Source: Salana multivorans (GTDB lineage Bacteria; Actinomycetota; Actinomycetes; Actinomycetales; Beutenbergiaceae). Taken from it: a stretch of 64,000 nt of DNA. The position numbers were made by a program, and so were the translations under genes. Positions 32,877 to 41,351 of this stretch are shown here, in pieces (the stretch's first letter is position 1; each line of letters begins with the position of its first letter). The stretch is from NCBI RefSeq assembly GCF_003751805.1, contig NZ_RKHQ01000001.1, positions 1,302,001 through 1,366,000 on the forward strand, written 5' to 3'. Under the pieces are notes generated by a model. That model was not told the DNA's origin. It saw only the letters and a program-made list of their open reading frames with translations, and ran no database searches.

Positions 32877-33785
32877 TCAGCTCTCCTTCGACACGCGGTT
32901 GGCGGCGAGCGACAGCATCCCGACGACGATGACGAGCAGCAGCCCGATCGCCGAGGCCGTGTCCGGGTTCTGCTGCTGGATGCCCTGCTGGTAGATCAGC
33001 AGGACGGGGGTGACCGACGCGCCGTCGGGGCCACCGCCGTTCGTCAGCAGGTAGGGCTCGGTGAACAGGTTGGCGCCGGTGATGATCGCCAGCACGAGGA
33101 CGAGCGCCGTCGCGGTCCGCACCCCGGGCACGGTGATGTGCCGGAACCGCTGCCAAGCGTTCGCGCCGTCCGTCATCGCCGACTCGTGCCGCTCCCGCGG
33201 CACGTTCTGCAGCGCCGCGAGGTACAGCAGGATGTAGAAGCCGAGCTGTTTCCACGTCACGTACAGGGCGATGGTCGGCATCGCGAGGGCCGAGTTGATG
33301 AGCCACGACGGGTCGGGCGCGAGCGGCCCGAGGATCGTGTTGACGAGGCCGCGCGAGGAGAACAGGAGCATCCACACGCCGACGAGCGAGACGCTCGCCG
33401 TCAGGTACGGGACGTAGAAGGCGACCCGGAACGCCGCGGCCCACCGCACGCCGGCGTCGAGCGCCGTCGCGAGGACGAGCGAGGCGACGACGGTCAGCGG
33501 GACGTTGATGACGAGGAAGACGCCGATGTTCTTGAACGACTCCAGCACCTGGGGGTCGCCGAGCACCTTGGCGAAGTTGGCCAGCCCGACGAACGGCTTG
33601 TCCACCTCGACCCCGGGCGCGGTGAAGAAGTAGTCGTGGAACGCGATGTAGATGGCGAACCCGAGCGGGTAGGCGAAGATCGCGACGACGAACACGAGGT
33701 ACGGCAGGGCGAAGAGCGACCCGATCGGCTGCGCACCCCACCACCTCGGGCGTGAGGCGCGCAGCCGGGTCGAACCGGAGGACAT
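32877..33785 (-). CDS. carbohydrate ABC transporter permease (MalF-type)
   Basis: A 302-residue permease with six predicted helices and the loop HESAMTDGANAWQRFRHITVPG, the EAA motif. The ATG at 33785 follows AAGGAC that overlaps the end of the binding-protein gene. It forms the membrane channel with the next gene. Confidence 0.93.
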   Translation of the reverse strand: MSSGSTRLRASRPRWWGAQPIGSLFALPYLVFVVAIFAYPLGFAIYIAFHDYFFTAPGVEVDKPFVGLANFAKVLGDPQVLESFKNIGVFLVINVPLTVVASLVLATALDAGVRWAAAFRVAFYVPYLTASVSLVGVWMLLFSSRGLVNTILGPLAPDPSWLINSALAMPTIALYVTWKQLGFYILLYLAALQNVPRERHESAMTDGANAWQRFRHITVPGVRTATALVLVLAIITGANLFTEPYLLTNGGGPDGASVTPVLLIYQQGIQQQNPDTASAIGLLLVIVVGMLSLAANRVSKES

Positions 33786-33788
33786 CGG

Positions 33789-35081
33789 TCAGTCCTTGAC
33801 GAGCGCGTCGATCTCGGAGGCGGCGGTCGCCAGGAAGTCGTCGACCGACTGCGTCGCGAAGATGACGCCGGAGGAGTACTGGTCGCGGAACTTCTGCCAC
33901 ACCTCGACCGAGTTCGGGATGCTCGGCACGTCGGCCACGCGCTCCGCCTGGTCGGCGAAGGCCCTGTAGTCGGGGTTCTGCTCGAAGTAGTCGGCGTAGG
34001 TGGTCGCCAGGTCCGTGCGCAGCGGCATCTGCCCCGTCGCCTCCAGGAGCTGGCCGTCGGCCTCGACGCTGGTCGAGAACTTGAGGAACTCCCACGCCGT
34101 GTCGGGGTTCTTGCACGCGGTGAACATGGAGACGTTCTTGGAGTCGGCGAAGGTGACGACGTCCTGCCGGCCGTCGGAGGTCGGGACCGGCATGAACCCG
34201 ACGTCGACCGAGTCGGCGTAGGAGGCGATGGCCCACGGCCCGGCGAGCTGCATCGCGGTGCTGCCAACGGACATCGCGTCGTCCGTCGAGGCCTCCTTGG
34301 GGGCGAGCCCCTCGGCGTAGACGGTCGCCCAGAAGTCGGCGACGGCCTTGCCGTGCTCGTCGTCGAAGGTGCTGGCGCCGTCGACGACGAGCTGCGTCCC
34401 ACCGGTCTCGGCGAGGTAGAGCGGGTAGAAGTCGAACCACGGCTGGTAGAACTCGTTGGTCGGCGAGGGCCAGATGGCGCTCACCAGGCCCGAGTCCACG
34501 AGCGCCTTCGACCCCGCGAGGAAGGAGTCGTAGGTCTCCATGCCGGGGTTCTCCGGGTCGAGACCGGCGGCCTCGAACAGCGTCTTGTTGTACATGACCA
34601 TGACGGGGTTGGACTTCCAGGGGAGCTGGTAGAAGCCGCCGTCGGTCTCATAGGCCGCGGCGTTCTCGCCGCTGCGCTCGGTGATGTAGCTCTCGCCGTC
34701 GCTGAACGTCGACAGGTCGACGAGGCCGCCCTGGCGCACCCAGCCGGAGACGGCGGCGGTCGCGATGTTGTAGACGAGGCACGGTGCGGTGCCGGCGGTG
34801 ATCGCCGCCGTGATCGCCTCCTCCGACGAGGACCCGGCGGGGATCTCCTGGGCGGTGACCTTCTCGTCGGGGTGCTCGGCGTTCCAGGCCTCGACGACGG
34901 CCTTGCCCCAGGCCACCTCGTGCTCGTTGTTGGACAGCCAGACGTCGATCGGCCCGGTGCCGCCGCCGGCGTCGCCGCCGTTGCCTCCCGTGCCGCCACC
35001 GTCGCCGGTGCAGCCGGCGAGCCCGGCGACGGCGAGCAGCGCTGCGCCCCCGATGGCGGCGGTGGTGCGTGTGAACCTCAT
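33789..35081 (-). CDS. extracellular sugar-binding lipoprotein of an ABC importer
   Basis: A 430-residue family-1 solute-binding protein: signal with lipobox LAGC at about residue 24, a Gly/Asp linker, IDVWLSNNEHEVAWGKAVVEAWN and later the AMQLAGPWAI segment. It is anchored outside the membrane and delivers sugar to the two permeases. The gene starts 11 nt after the LacI stop. Confidence 0.93.
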   Translation of the reverse strand: MRFTRTTAAIGGAALLAVAGLAGCTGDGGGTGGNGGDAGGGTGPIDVWLSNNEHEVAWGKAVVEAWNAEHPDEKVTAQEIPAGSSSEEAITAAITAGTAPCLVYNIATAAVSGWVRQGGLVDLSTFSDGESYITERSGENAAAYETDGGFYQLPWKSNPVMVMYNKTLFEAAGLDPENPGMETYDSFLAGSKALVDSGLVSAIWPSPTNEFYQPWFDFYPLYLAETGGTQLVVDGASTFDDEHGKAVADFWATVYAEGLAPKEASTDDAMSVGSTAMQLAGPWAIASYADSVDVGFMPVPTSDGRQDVVTFADSKNVSMFTACKNPDTAWEFLKFSTSVEADGQLLEATGQMPLRTDLATTYADYFEQNPDYRAFADQAERVADVPSIPNSVEVWQKFRDQYSSGVIFATQSVDDFLATAASEIDALVKD

Positions 35082-35092
35082 GGGTGTCTCCT

Positions 35093-36124
35093 TCAGACGG
35101 TGGTGCGTGCGGGCGCGTCGGTGCTCTCCCGCAGGACGAGCTGGTTGCAGTCGACGGTGATCGACCGCGGCTCCTCGCCGGCGATGTCGGCGAGGAGCCG
35201 GCGCGCGGCGACCTCCCCGCGACGGCGTGGGGCGGTGGCGACGCTGGTGAGCGCCGGGCTGAGGTGCTCCGACAGGTGATCGTCGTCGAACCCGGCGACG
35301 GCGAGGTCGTCGGGGATCGCGAGACCCTGCGCGCGGGCGTAGGAGTAGCCGGCGATCGCCATCGTGTCGTTCGCGTACAGGATGGCGGTCGGCCGCTTCG
35401 GCAGGGCGAGGAGCTCGGCCGTCGCGCGACGGCCGCTGCCGGCGCTGAAGTCGCCCTCGCGCAGCAGCTCGGGGGTGCCCGAGCCGGCGAGGTAGGCCTG
35501 CGCGCGGGCGCGCGAGTGCACGTAGTCGAGCGGGCCGGCGACGTGTGCGATCCGGCGGTGGCCCTGCCGGCGCAGGTGCGCGATCAGCTCAAGCACCGGG
35601 GAGGCGTCGTCCGTGCGGACGCAGGAGAACCGGGTGCGGTGCGGGTACGCGCCGAGGAGCACGGCCGGCAGGCGGAGCGTGGTGAGCAGCTCGACGCGCC
35701 AGTCGTCGCGGTGCAGGTCGAGGACGATGACGCCGTCGGCGCGGCCGTGCTCCATCGCGCGGTAGGCGCGCTCCTCGGCGGTGCGGTTCGCGACCACCTG
35801 CAGGACGAGGGCGATCTCCTGCTCAGCGAGCACGGACTCGACGCCGGCGATGAACGCCGGGAAGAACGTGTCGGACGCGAGGATCTCGGGCTGGCGGGCC
35901 AGGACGATGCCGACGGCGTTGGCGCGGTGGGTGGCGAGCGCCCGGGCGCTCGAGCTCGGCACCCAGTGCAGGTCGCGCGCCGCGGCGAAGACCCGCTCCT
36001 TCGTGGCGGTGGAGATCGTCCGCTTCCCGCTGTAGGCGTGCGAGACGGTGGCCTTGGAGACGCCGGCGACGCGAGCGACGTCGCTGATCGTCGGAGAGGC
36101 TGCCGCGCGCCGCTGGGAGGTCAT
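35093..36124 (-). CDS. LacI-family transcription regulator
   Basis: A 343-residue LacI-type repressor: helix-turn-helix and hinge TISDVARVAGVSKATVSHAY, then a periplasmic-binding-protein-like ligand domain with ILYANDTMAIAGYSYARAQG and VAGFDDD. I chose ATG 36124; a TTG at 36133 is possible. It begins the importer/GH130 operon and two palindromes lie directly ahead, suggesting autoregulation. Confidence 0.93.
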   Translation of the reverse strand: MTSQRRAAASPTISDVARVAGVSKATVSHAYSGKRTISTATKERVFAAARDLHWVPSSSARALATHRANAVGIVLARQPEILASDTFFPAFIAGVESVLAEQEIALVLQVVANRTAEERAYRAMEHGRADGVIVLDLHRDDWRVELLTTLRLPAVLLGAYPHRTRFSCVRTDDASPVLELIAHLRRQGHRRIAHVAGPLDYVHSRARAQAYLAGSGTPELLREGDFSAGSGRRATAELLALPKRPTAILYANDTMAIAGYSYARAQGLAIPDDLAVAGFDDDHLSEHLSPALTSVATAPRRRGEVAARRLLADIAGEEPRSITVDCNQLVLRESTDAPARTTV

Positions 36125-36138
36125 GTCCGTCAACGTAA

Positions 36139-36171
36139 GTTCGTCCGCGAACGGAGGTCAACCGGTTTGAC
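36139..36171 (-). promoter_or_regulatory. two palindromes upstream of the lacI-type gene
   Basis: GTTCG-TCCG-CGAAC (36139-36152) and GTCAACCGGTTTGAC (36157-36171, CG-centred as usual for LacI operators, one mismatch pair) lie 15-47 nt before the regulator start. One or both are likely its operator. Confidence 0.6.
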
Positions 36172-36390
36172 GGAGTTTGGTTGGAGGTGGATTCGAGCGG
36201 TGTGAGACGGACTGCGACGGAGATGGGGCCGCGACGGAGCCGGCGCGGGTCGGGTGCGGCGGCCGGTGCAGCCGACGTGGGAGGTCCGGCGCAGGTCCGT
36301 GCGGGGCCGGGCGCGGGTCCGGTGCGGCGGCCGCGCGGGAGGGCGCGGCTGCGGGCGGCGTGTCCGCCCCGGGCCGACGCGAGGGCGACC

Positions 36391-36489
36391 CGGCGGGTCA
36401 GTCCGCGGGCGGCGCGGCGGGTCAGGTCCGCGGGCGGCGCGGCGGGTCAGGTCCCCGGGCGGCGCGGCGGGTCAGGTCCCCGGGCGGCG
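36391..36489. repeat. 25-bp tandem repeat, four copies
   Basis: Four adjoining copies of CGGCGGGTCAGGTCCCCGG plus GCGGCG, the first with a one-base deletion, in the gap upstream of the lacI-type gene. The surrounding 36172-36535 is extremely G+C-rich and shows no gene. Confidence 0.9.
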
Positions 36490-36535
36490 CGGGGCCGCGG
36501 GCGTCGCGGCCGTCCGGCCGGTGCACCCGCCTCGC

Positions 36536-36667
36536 TCAGGTGTGCCGCGTGAGGTCGTCGGTGCGGCCCGCCTGCTCCCGCGCCCGGACGCGCCCGGGGG
36601 CGAGGTCGTCGCGCCTCGCGCCGGAGAGGCCGGCGAGCATGAGCCGACGCTGCTCGTCGCTGGTCAT
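36536..36667 (-). CDS. 43-residue ORF coupled to the MFS gene
   Basis: It begins at an ATG that overlaps the MFS stop (ATGA) and ends at 36536. The peptide MTSDEQRRLMLAGLSGARRD resembles the start of a Mac (maltose acetyltransferase) domain, in keeping with the acetyltransferase gene at 38051, but is cut short. It may be a fragment or a small coupled protein. Confidence 0.35.
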   Translation of the reverse strand: MTSDEQRRLMLAGLSGARRDDLAPGRVRAREQAGRTDDLTRHT

Positions 36668-38010
36668 CGCACGGCGTCGTCGGGTGCGGTGTCGGGACGG
36701 GCGTCGTCGAGCGAGGCGGGGACCGGCGTCGGGCGCGCCGAGGCGAGCAGTCGGGAGCGGACCGAGAGCGCCGCGAGGGCCAGCGCCAGGAGGGCGACCA
36801 CGAGCAGGATCGCCGTGCGCAGCCCGTGCTGCTCCCCCAGCAGGCCGAGGACGGGCGGACCGACGAGGAACGCGAGGTAGCCGGCGGTCGCGACCGCGCT
36901 GACGCGCTCGTGCGGCCGGTCGGGGTCCTCGCCGGCGACGGAGATCGCGACCGGGAATCCCAGCGAGGCGCCCAGCCCCCAGAGCGCGACCCCGCCGACG
37001 AGGACGGCCGGGTGGGGTGCGTACGAGACGAGAAGGACGCCGACCGCCGACGTCACGACGCTCGCGACGAGCACGCGCGGGCTGCCCATCCGCGCCACGA
37101 GGACCTGCCCGGAGAAGCGGCCGATCGTCATGACGGCGGCGAACGCGGCGAACACCATCGACCCGCCCGCCTCGGACAGGCCGAGCCCGTCGACGGTGAG
37201 GAGCGGTAGCCAGTCGTTGGCCGACCCCTCGGCGAACGCGAGCGCGAGGAGGGCGACGCCGAGCAGCACGAGGGCGGGGTCGCGCCAGACCGGCCGCCCG
37301 TCGGGAACCGGGACCGGCACGGCGCCGGGCGTCGCGCGATCCCGGGCGGCGCCGGGTGGCTGGTCCCCGACCACCGCATCGACGGTCGCGTCGACGACCG
37401 CGACGCCCACGACCGGGTCGCCCGCGACGGCCCGTCGGCCGAGGGAGGCCTCGGGCAGCCCGCGCACGGCCCAGCCGGCGAGCGCGACCATCACGGCGGC
37501 GCAGCCGAGCAGGTGCCACGGGACCGGCACCGATGCGGCCGTGAGGACGATCCCGACGAGGGCGCCCACGAGCGTCCCGAGACTGAACGACCCGTGCTGC
37601 GCCGGCAGGACCGGACGGCGCAGGCGACGCTCGAGCTCGGCCCCGTCGATGTTGAGGGCGATCTCGCCGGACCCGCTGCCCATCCCGAACAGCGCCAGGC
37701 CGGCGAACACCGTCGGGGCCGAGCCGGCAGCCGCGCCGAGCGCCACGACGGCGACCCCGGCGGCGAGGAACCCCGCGCCGGCCACGATGACGCGCCGGGT
37801 TCCCGCCCGGCGCACGAGGGGACCGCCGGCGAGCACCCCGGCCATCGAGCCGACGGACAGCCCGAACAGGACGAGGCCCATCGTCGCCGTCGAGGCACCG
37901 AGCCCGTCGCGGACGGCCGGCGTGCGGGTGACCCACGCGGCCATGCCGATGCCGACGACGAAGCTGAGCGTGAACAGGGACAGGCGCCACCGGGCGAGCT
38001 CGCGAGTCAT
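36664..38010 (-). CDS. MFS transporter
   Basis: A 448-residue major facilitator protein with twelve predicted helices in two halves. Helix 2-3 loop is GGPLVRRAGTRRVIV and a long Asp/Pro/Ala-rich central loop (about 205-245) separates the halves. Type: sugar/drug exporter of the YbjJ/FucP-like group, substrate unknown. It is divergent from the acetyltransferase gene and shares a 40-bp promoter region with palindromes. Confidence 0.88.
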   Translation of the reverse strand: MTRELARWRLSLFTLSFVVGIGMAAWVTRTPAVRDGLGASTATMGLVLFGLSVGSMAGVLAGGPLVRRAGTRRVIVAGAGFLAAGVAVVALGAAAGSAPTVFAGLALFGMGSGSGEIALNIDGAELERRLRRPVLPAQHGSFSLGTLVGALVGIVLTAASVPVPWHLLGCAAVMVALAGWAVRGLPEASLGRRAVAGDPVVGVAVVDATVDAVVGDQPPGAARDRATPGAVPVPVPDGRPVWRDPALVLLGVALLALAFAEGSANDWLPLLTVDGLGLSEAGGSMVFAAFAAVMTIGRFSGQVLVARMGSPRVLVASVVTSAVGVLLVSYAPHPAVLVGGVALWGLGASLGFPVAISVAGEDPDRPHERVSAVATAGYLAFLVGPPVLGLLGEQHGLRTAILLVVALLALALAALSVRSRLLASARPTPVPASLDDARPDTAPDDAVR

Positions 38011-38014
38011 GAGA

Positions 38015-38049
38015 TGTACGATCGTACACGAGACTGGTACGGTCGTACA
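38015..38049. promoter_or_regulatory. twin TetR-type operators in a divergent promoter
   Basis: TGTACGATCGTACA (38015-38028, perfect palindrome) and GGTACGGTCGTACA (38036-38049, nearly so) fill the 40 bp between the MFS and acetyltransferase starts. Each overlaps a -10-like hexamer (TACGAT minus, TACGGT plus). The TetR protein encoded at 38638 is the obvious candidate binder. Confidence 0.8.
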
Positions 38050-38050
38050 C

Positions 38051-38632
38051 ATGACGGATCCCTTCGCCGACGACCCCCGATCCCAGCGGGAGCGCATGCT
38101 CGCGGGCGACCTCTACATCGGCGGCACCGACCCCGAGAGCAACCGCATCGCCCAGCGGGCCGTCCATCTCGCCGACGCCTACCGCCGCGCGTCCGTGGCC
38201 GACGAGGCGGCGGCACGCGGCCTGCTGGAGGAGCTGCTCGGCAGCCTGGGCGACGGCGCGTTCGTCAAGCCGCCGCTCTTCGTCGACTACGGCGAGAACA
38301 TCCACATCGGCGCGCGCACGTTCGTGAACTACAACCTCGTCGCCCTCGACGTCGTGGACATCCGGATCGGCGAGGACTGCCAGATCGGGCCGAACGTCCA
38401 GCTCCTCAACCCGACCCACCCGATCGAGCCCGGTCCGCGCCGGGACAAGCTCGAGGCGGCGGAGCCGATCACGATCGGCGACAACGTGTGGCTCGGCGGC
38501 GGCGTGATCGTCTGCCCCGGCGTCACGATCGGGGACAACTCGGTGATCGGCGCCGGCTCCGTCGTGACGCGCGACGTGCCGGCGAACGTCGTCGCCGTCG
38601 GCAACCCGGCCCGGGTCATCCGGGAGATCTGA
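38051..38632 (+). CDS. sugar O-acetyltransferase (maltose acetyltransferase type)
   Basis: A 193-residue left-handed beta-helix acetyltransferase: the Mac domain RERMLAGDLYIGGTDPESNR, then FVDYGENIHIGARTFVNYN, the catalytic His in NPTHPI, NVWLGGGVIVCPGVTIGDN and the tail VVAVGNPARVIREI. ATG 38051 is 7 nt after TACGGT (leaderless). It is followed after 5 nt by the TetR gene. It may modify a compound that the divergent MFS protein exports. Confidence 0.92.
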   Translation: MTDPFADDPRSQRERMLAGDLYIGGTDPESNRIAQRAVHLADAYRRASVADEAAARGLLEELLGSLGDGAFVKPPLFVDYGENIHIGARTFVNYNLVALDVVDIRIGEDCQIGPNVQLLNPTHPIEPGPRRDKLEAAEPITIGDNVWLGGGVIVCPGVTIGDNSVIGAGSVVTRDVPANVVAVGNPARVIREI

Positions 38633-38637
38633 CGACG

Positions 38638-39192
38638 ATGGCCGCGACCAGCCCGCGCGGACCGGCCGATCCCGGCCGGCGGGACCGGATCGTCGAGGCG
38701 ACGCTGGAGGTGATCGCCGCCGCCGGCGTTGCCGGGGCGTCCCACCGCAGGATCGCGGCCGCCGCGGGGGTGCCGCTGGGGTCGATGACGTACTACTTCA
38801 CCGGGATCGAGCAGGTGCTCCGGGAGGCGTTCACGCGGTACGCCGACCGTGCGGCCGACGCGTTCGACGCCGCCCTCGACCGCGCCACGACACCCGCCGA
38901 GGCGCTGGACGTCGTGGCGGAGACCATCCTGCGGTCCGGACCCGACCACGGCGGCGACGCCGTCGTTGCGTACGAGCTCTACACGCTGGCGGCGCGCGAG
39001 CCCGCCTTCCGCGACATCACCGAGCGCTGGATGGCCCGGAGCCGAGCGGCGCTCGAGCGGCACCTCGACCCGCTCACCGCGCGGCTGCTCGACGCCCTGA
39101 TCGAGGGCCTCTCGGTGCACCGCACGCTCGACCGCGATCCGGTCGACGCGGCCGACGTGGTCGAGGCCGTCCGCCGGCTCGCCCGCGGCTGA
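38638..39192 (+). CDS. TetR-family transcription regulator
   Basis: A 184-residue TetR protein: DNA-binding domain RDRIVEATLEVIAAAGVAGA, then HRRIAAAAGVPLGSMTYYF, and a helical ligand domain with the TetR_C-like DALIEGLSVHRTLDRDP. It is co-transcribed with the acetyltransferase and likely represses the divergent promoter with its two palindromes. Confidence 0.9.
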   Translation: MAATSPRGPADPGRRDRIVEATLEVIAAAGVAGASHRRIAAAAGVPLGSMTYYFTGIEQVLREAFTRYADRAADAFDAALDRATTPAEALDVVAETILRSGPDHGGDAVVAYELYTLAAREPAFRDITERWMARSRAALERHLDPLTARLLDALIEGLSVHRTLDRDPVDAADVVEAVRRLARG

Positions 39193-39273
39193 GGCGGGCG
39201 GGGCGGGGCACCGGGCGCGGTCCGGCCGTCACGAGCCCGCCGCCACTGTCGACGACATCGTCGGTGGCCCCCC

Positions 39274-39737
39274 GTCTGGGACGAGTACCTGGTGCCGATC
39301 CTCGAGCTCCTCGCCGACGGATCGACCGGCCCGCCGGCGCCCGCGCGAGCCCGCGGCCGACGCCCTCGACCTGCCAGCCGACGCCCGCGCTCCGGCACCG
39401 GCCCGGTCGGACGCGTTCGAGGCGACGATCGACCAGGACGCCCTCGGCCCCAGCCGCCTGCACCTGCGGGCGCGCTGCGAGGCACGGGACCTCGTCATCG
39501 ACGGTCACGAGGTCGAGGCGTTCGTCGCGCGGGTGCGCGCAGGACGGGCGAGCAGCGGCGTGCTCGTGACGACCGCGCGGCTCGGGCCGGACGCTGACAC
39601 GATCGCGAGCTGGGTGGCACCGGGGTGATGCTGATCGACGGGGATCGGCTCGGTCGGCTGCTCATCGAGCACCGGGTGGGCGTGGTCGTCGCGCGACGGC
39701 TCGACGTCGTCCAGGTCGACGACTCGTTCTTCGTCTG
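39274..39737 (+). pseudogene. mrr: decayed Mrr-type restriction endonuclease gene
   Basis: Three frames together trace an Mrr protein. The start is VWDEYLVPILELLADG (39274 on). The next frame reads AADALDLPADARA, then ALGPSRLHLRARCEARD, VEAFVARVRAG and SGVLVTTARLGPDA, stopping at 39626-39628. A one-base shift continues with VMLIDGDRLGRLLIEHRVGV and RRLDVVQVDDSFF to the stop at 39735. The middle is shortened and the QxK catalytic motif (usually VQAKRY) reads LRARCE, so it is dead. Confidence 0.8.
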
Positions 39738-39844
39738 AGCCCACTGACCGGGTGTGTTCCGACCCAGTGCGTGTGAAAGACACACCCACGTGAGGGCAAC
39801 GCACCCACTCCGTGCACGTTCGACGCGTGTGGAAGGCTGGCCGC

Positions 39845-40480
39845 ATGCCCGACGCCTCTCGCTCTCAGCTCGGTGCCACGAGTCGGCGACGACTGACCAC
39901 CGACATGGTGCGCGGAGCTCTTCTCGGCGTCGGTGTCCTCACGGGTCTCATGGTCGTGCTGCAGGTGGTGAACTGGCTCAGCGCGTCCTGGCTGACGCAG
40001 CACCTCGGGATCCGGCCGCGCACGTGGGACGGGCTCTGGGGGGTGCTGTTCGCCCCCGTGCTGCACGGCTCGTGGACGCACCTGTTCTCGAACTTGCTGC
40101 TCGTGGTGGTGCTGGGCTTCCTGGTCGCCCTGGACGGGGCGCGCCGGTTCGCAGCCGTGACGGCCGTGATCTGGTTCGTCAGCGGGCTGGGCGTCTGGCT
40201 CACGGCACCGCCGCACTCGGTCACGATCGGCGCGTCGATGCTCGTGTTCGGGTGGCTGGCCTACCTCGTGGTCCGCGGGTTCATGACGAGGGACGTGTGG
40301 CAGATCGTGCTCGGGGTCGTGCTCATCGTGACGCTCGGCGGGATGTTCTGGACCGGGATCGCGGTGGCGGCGTTCGGATCGAGCGCGGTGTCCTGGCAAG
40401 GGCACCTGTTCGGCGCGGCGGGCGGTGTGCTGGCCGCGGTGCAGGTGGGGCGCGCGGGTCGTGGGCGGACGACCGCGTAG
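39845..40480 (+). CDS. rhomboid-family intramembrane serine protease
   Basis: A 211-residue membrane protein with about six helices. It has LHGSWTHLFSNLLLV, the nucleophile motif GASM (in VTIGASMLVFGWLAY) and the paired histidine in WQGHLFGAAGG, as in rhomboids. The motif is GASM rather than the common GxSG. ATG 39845 has GGAAGG upstream; a start 33 nt earlier is less likely. Confidence 0.85.
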   Translation: MPDASRSQLGATSRRRLTTDMVRGALLGVGVLTGLMVVLQVVNWLSASWLTQHLGIRPRTWDGLWGVLFAPVLHGSWTHLFSNLLLVVVLGFLVALDGARRFAAVTAVIWFVSGLGVWLTAPPHSVTIGASMLVFGWLAYLVVRGFMTRDVWQIVLGVVLIVTLGGMFWTGIAVAAFGSSAVSWQGHLFGAAGGVLAAVQVGRAGRGRTTA

Positions 40481-40502
40481 CGAACCGCGCTACGGTCGCG
40501 TC

Positions 40503-40859
40503 ATGACCAGCCCGACCGATCTCCCACCCCGCCCACCGTGGCGGGTGTGGTTCACGGATCGGAGAGCACATGGCTCATTCACCCCATCGGCAGCACAAGG
40601 GCTGCCAGCGCTGCAAGCCCCACAAGAATCGGCGTCACGGCCGCGCCGTCCGCGAGCCCTGGAGCGTTCTGCGCAAGCTCGGCAAGCGTCGCCGCCTGAG
40701 CCGCGGGGAGCTCGGCGACTGAGCAGAACGGCCGCCGCCGGTCGTCGTCCGGCGGGCGCAACCCGCCGGACGACGGCACGGCGTAGCCGGGCCAGCGGTC
40801 GTATGCACCGTTCGACACCTGGATCTCGAAGCCTCGCCATCAGCCCCGTTCGGGGTTGA
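40503..40859 (+). CDS. possible leaderless ORF overlapping the small CxxC gene
   Basis: An ATG exactly 6 nt after TACGGT, the rule for leaderless starts in this window, opens a 118-codon frame. Only the first 20 or so residues (MTSPTDLPPRPPWRVWF) look natural; the rest is the shadow of the small gene at 40570. It is more likely a leader peptide region, or this promoter simply serves the next gene. Confidence 0.25.
   Translation: MTSPTDLPPRPPWRVWFTDRRAHGSFTPSAAQGLPALQAPQESASRPRRPRALERSAQARQASPPEPRGARRLSRTAAAGRRPAGATRRTTARRSRASGRMHRSTPGSRSLAISPVRG
40570..40722 (+). CDS. small basic CxxC protein (50 residues)
   Basis: A short frame starting MAHSPHRQHKGCQRCKPHKN and ending RRRLSRGELGD. CxxC followed by PHK and a very basic middle suggests a zinc-ribbon-like nucleic-acid-binding protein; I know similar small proteins from related actinobacteria but no function. 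GGAG lies 6 nt ahead and a -10-like TACGGT about 75 nt ahead. An antisense frame (40579-40818) competes. Confidence 0.6.
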   Translation: MAHSPHRQHKGCQRCKPHKNRRHGRAVREPWSVLRKLGKRRRLSRGELGD

Positions 40860-40871
40860 CCTGCGTCGACG

Positions 40872-41351
40872 TCAGCTACGAGCGCGGAACGCCCCCACGA
40901 GCACCAGGACGACACCGGCGGCGCCCAGCACCACGTAGCCCACGATGTGGAGGAACCCCACGTACGGGCCGACGGTGAACTCGCCGACCGCGCCGTCGGC
41001 CACCGCGCCGTCGACGGTGCAGACGACGTGGATCGTCCCCGCGGTCGTCTGCTCGAAGGATCCGCTGGAGCTCCAGCGCCTCGGAAGCAGGAGACCCTGC
41101 TGCGTCATGTCCGGACGGACGCGAAGCTCGCTGCCGTCCGGCAGCGTGCCCTCGCACTCGACCTCGCCCCACCGGAACCCGGGCGAGGTGTACAGCGCGT
41201 ACTCGCCCTTCCCGACCTCGGTCACCAGCTCCGAGCCGAGCGGGACGGGCGTCGCGACCCTCATGCCGGGCAGCAGGAGCAGACCGATCAGGGCGACCAG
41301 CGCGACGGCTCCGAGCACCAGAGGAGTGACCCCTCGTCGGCGAGACACCAT
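40872..41351 (-). CDS. membrane protein of unknown function
   Basis: A 159-residue protein with one N-terminal and one C-terminal membrane helix enclosing an extracytoplasmic domain of about 95 residues with three cysteines (ECEGTLPDGS, VVCTVDG). ATG 41351 has GGGGG upstream; a start 33 nt earlier is possible. No family recognised. Confidence 0.65.
   Translation of the reverse strand: MVSRRRGVTPLVLGAVALVALIGLLLLPGMRVATPVPLGSELVTEVGKGEYALYTSPGFRWGEVECEGTLPDGSELRVRPDMTQQGLLLPRRWSSSGSFEQTTAGTIHVVCTVDGAVADGAVGEFTVGPYVGFLHIVGYVVLGAAGVVLVLVGAFRARS

Noticed and set aside
40579-40818. 79-codon minus-strand frame with a hydrophobic C-terminus
   Set aside because: Antisense to the CxxC small protein, whose motif and ribosome site are better evidence; the hydrophobic tail mirrors the basic residues of the other strand. 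Not fully excluded.
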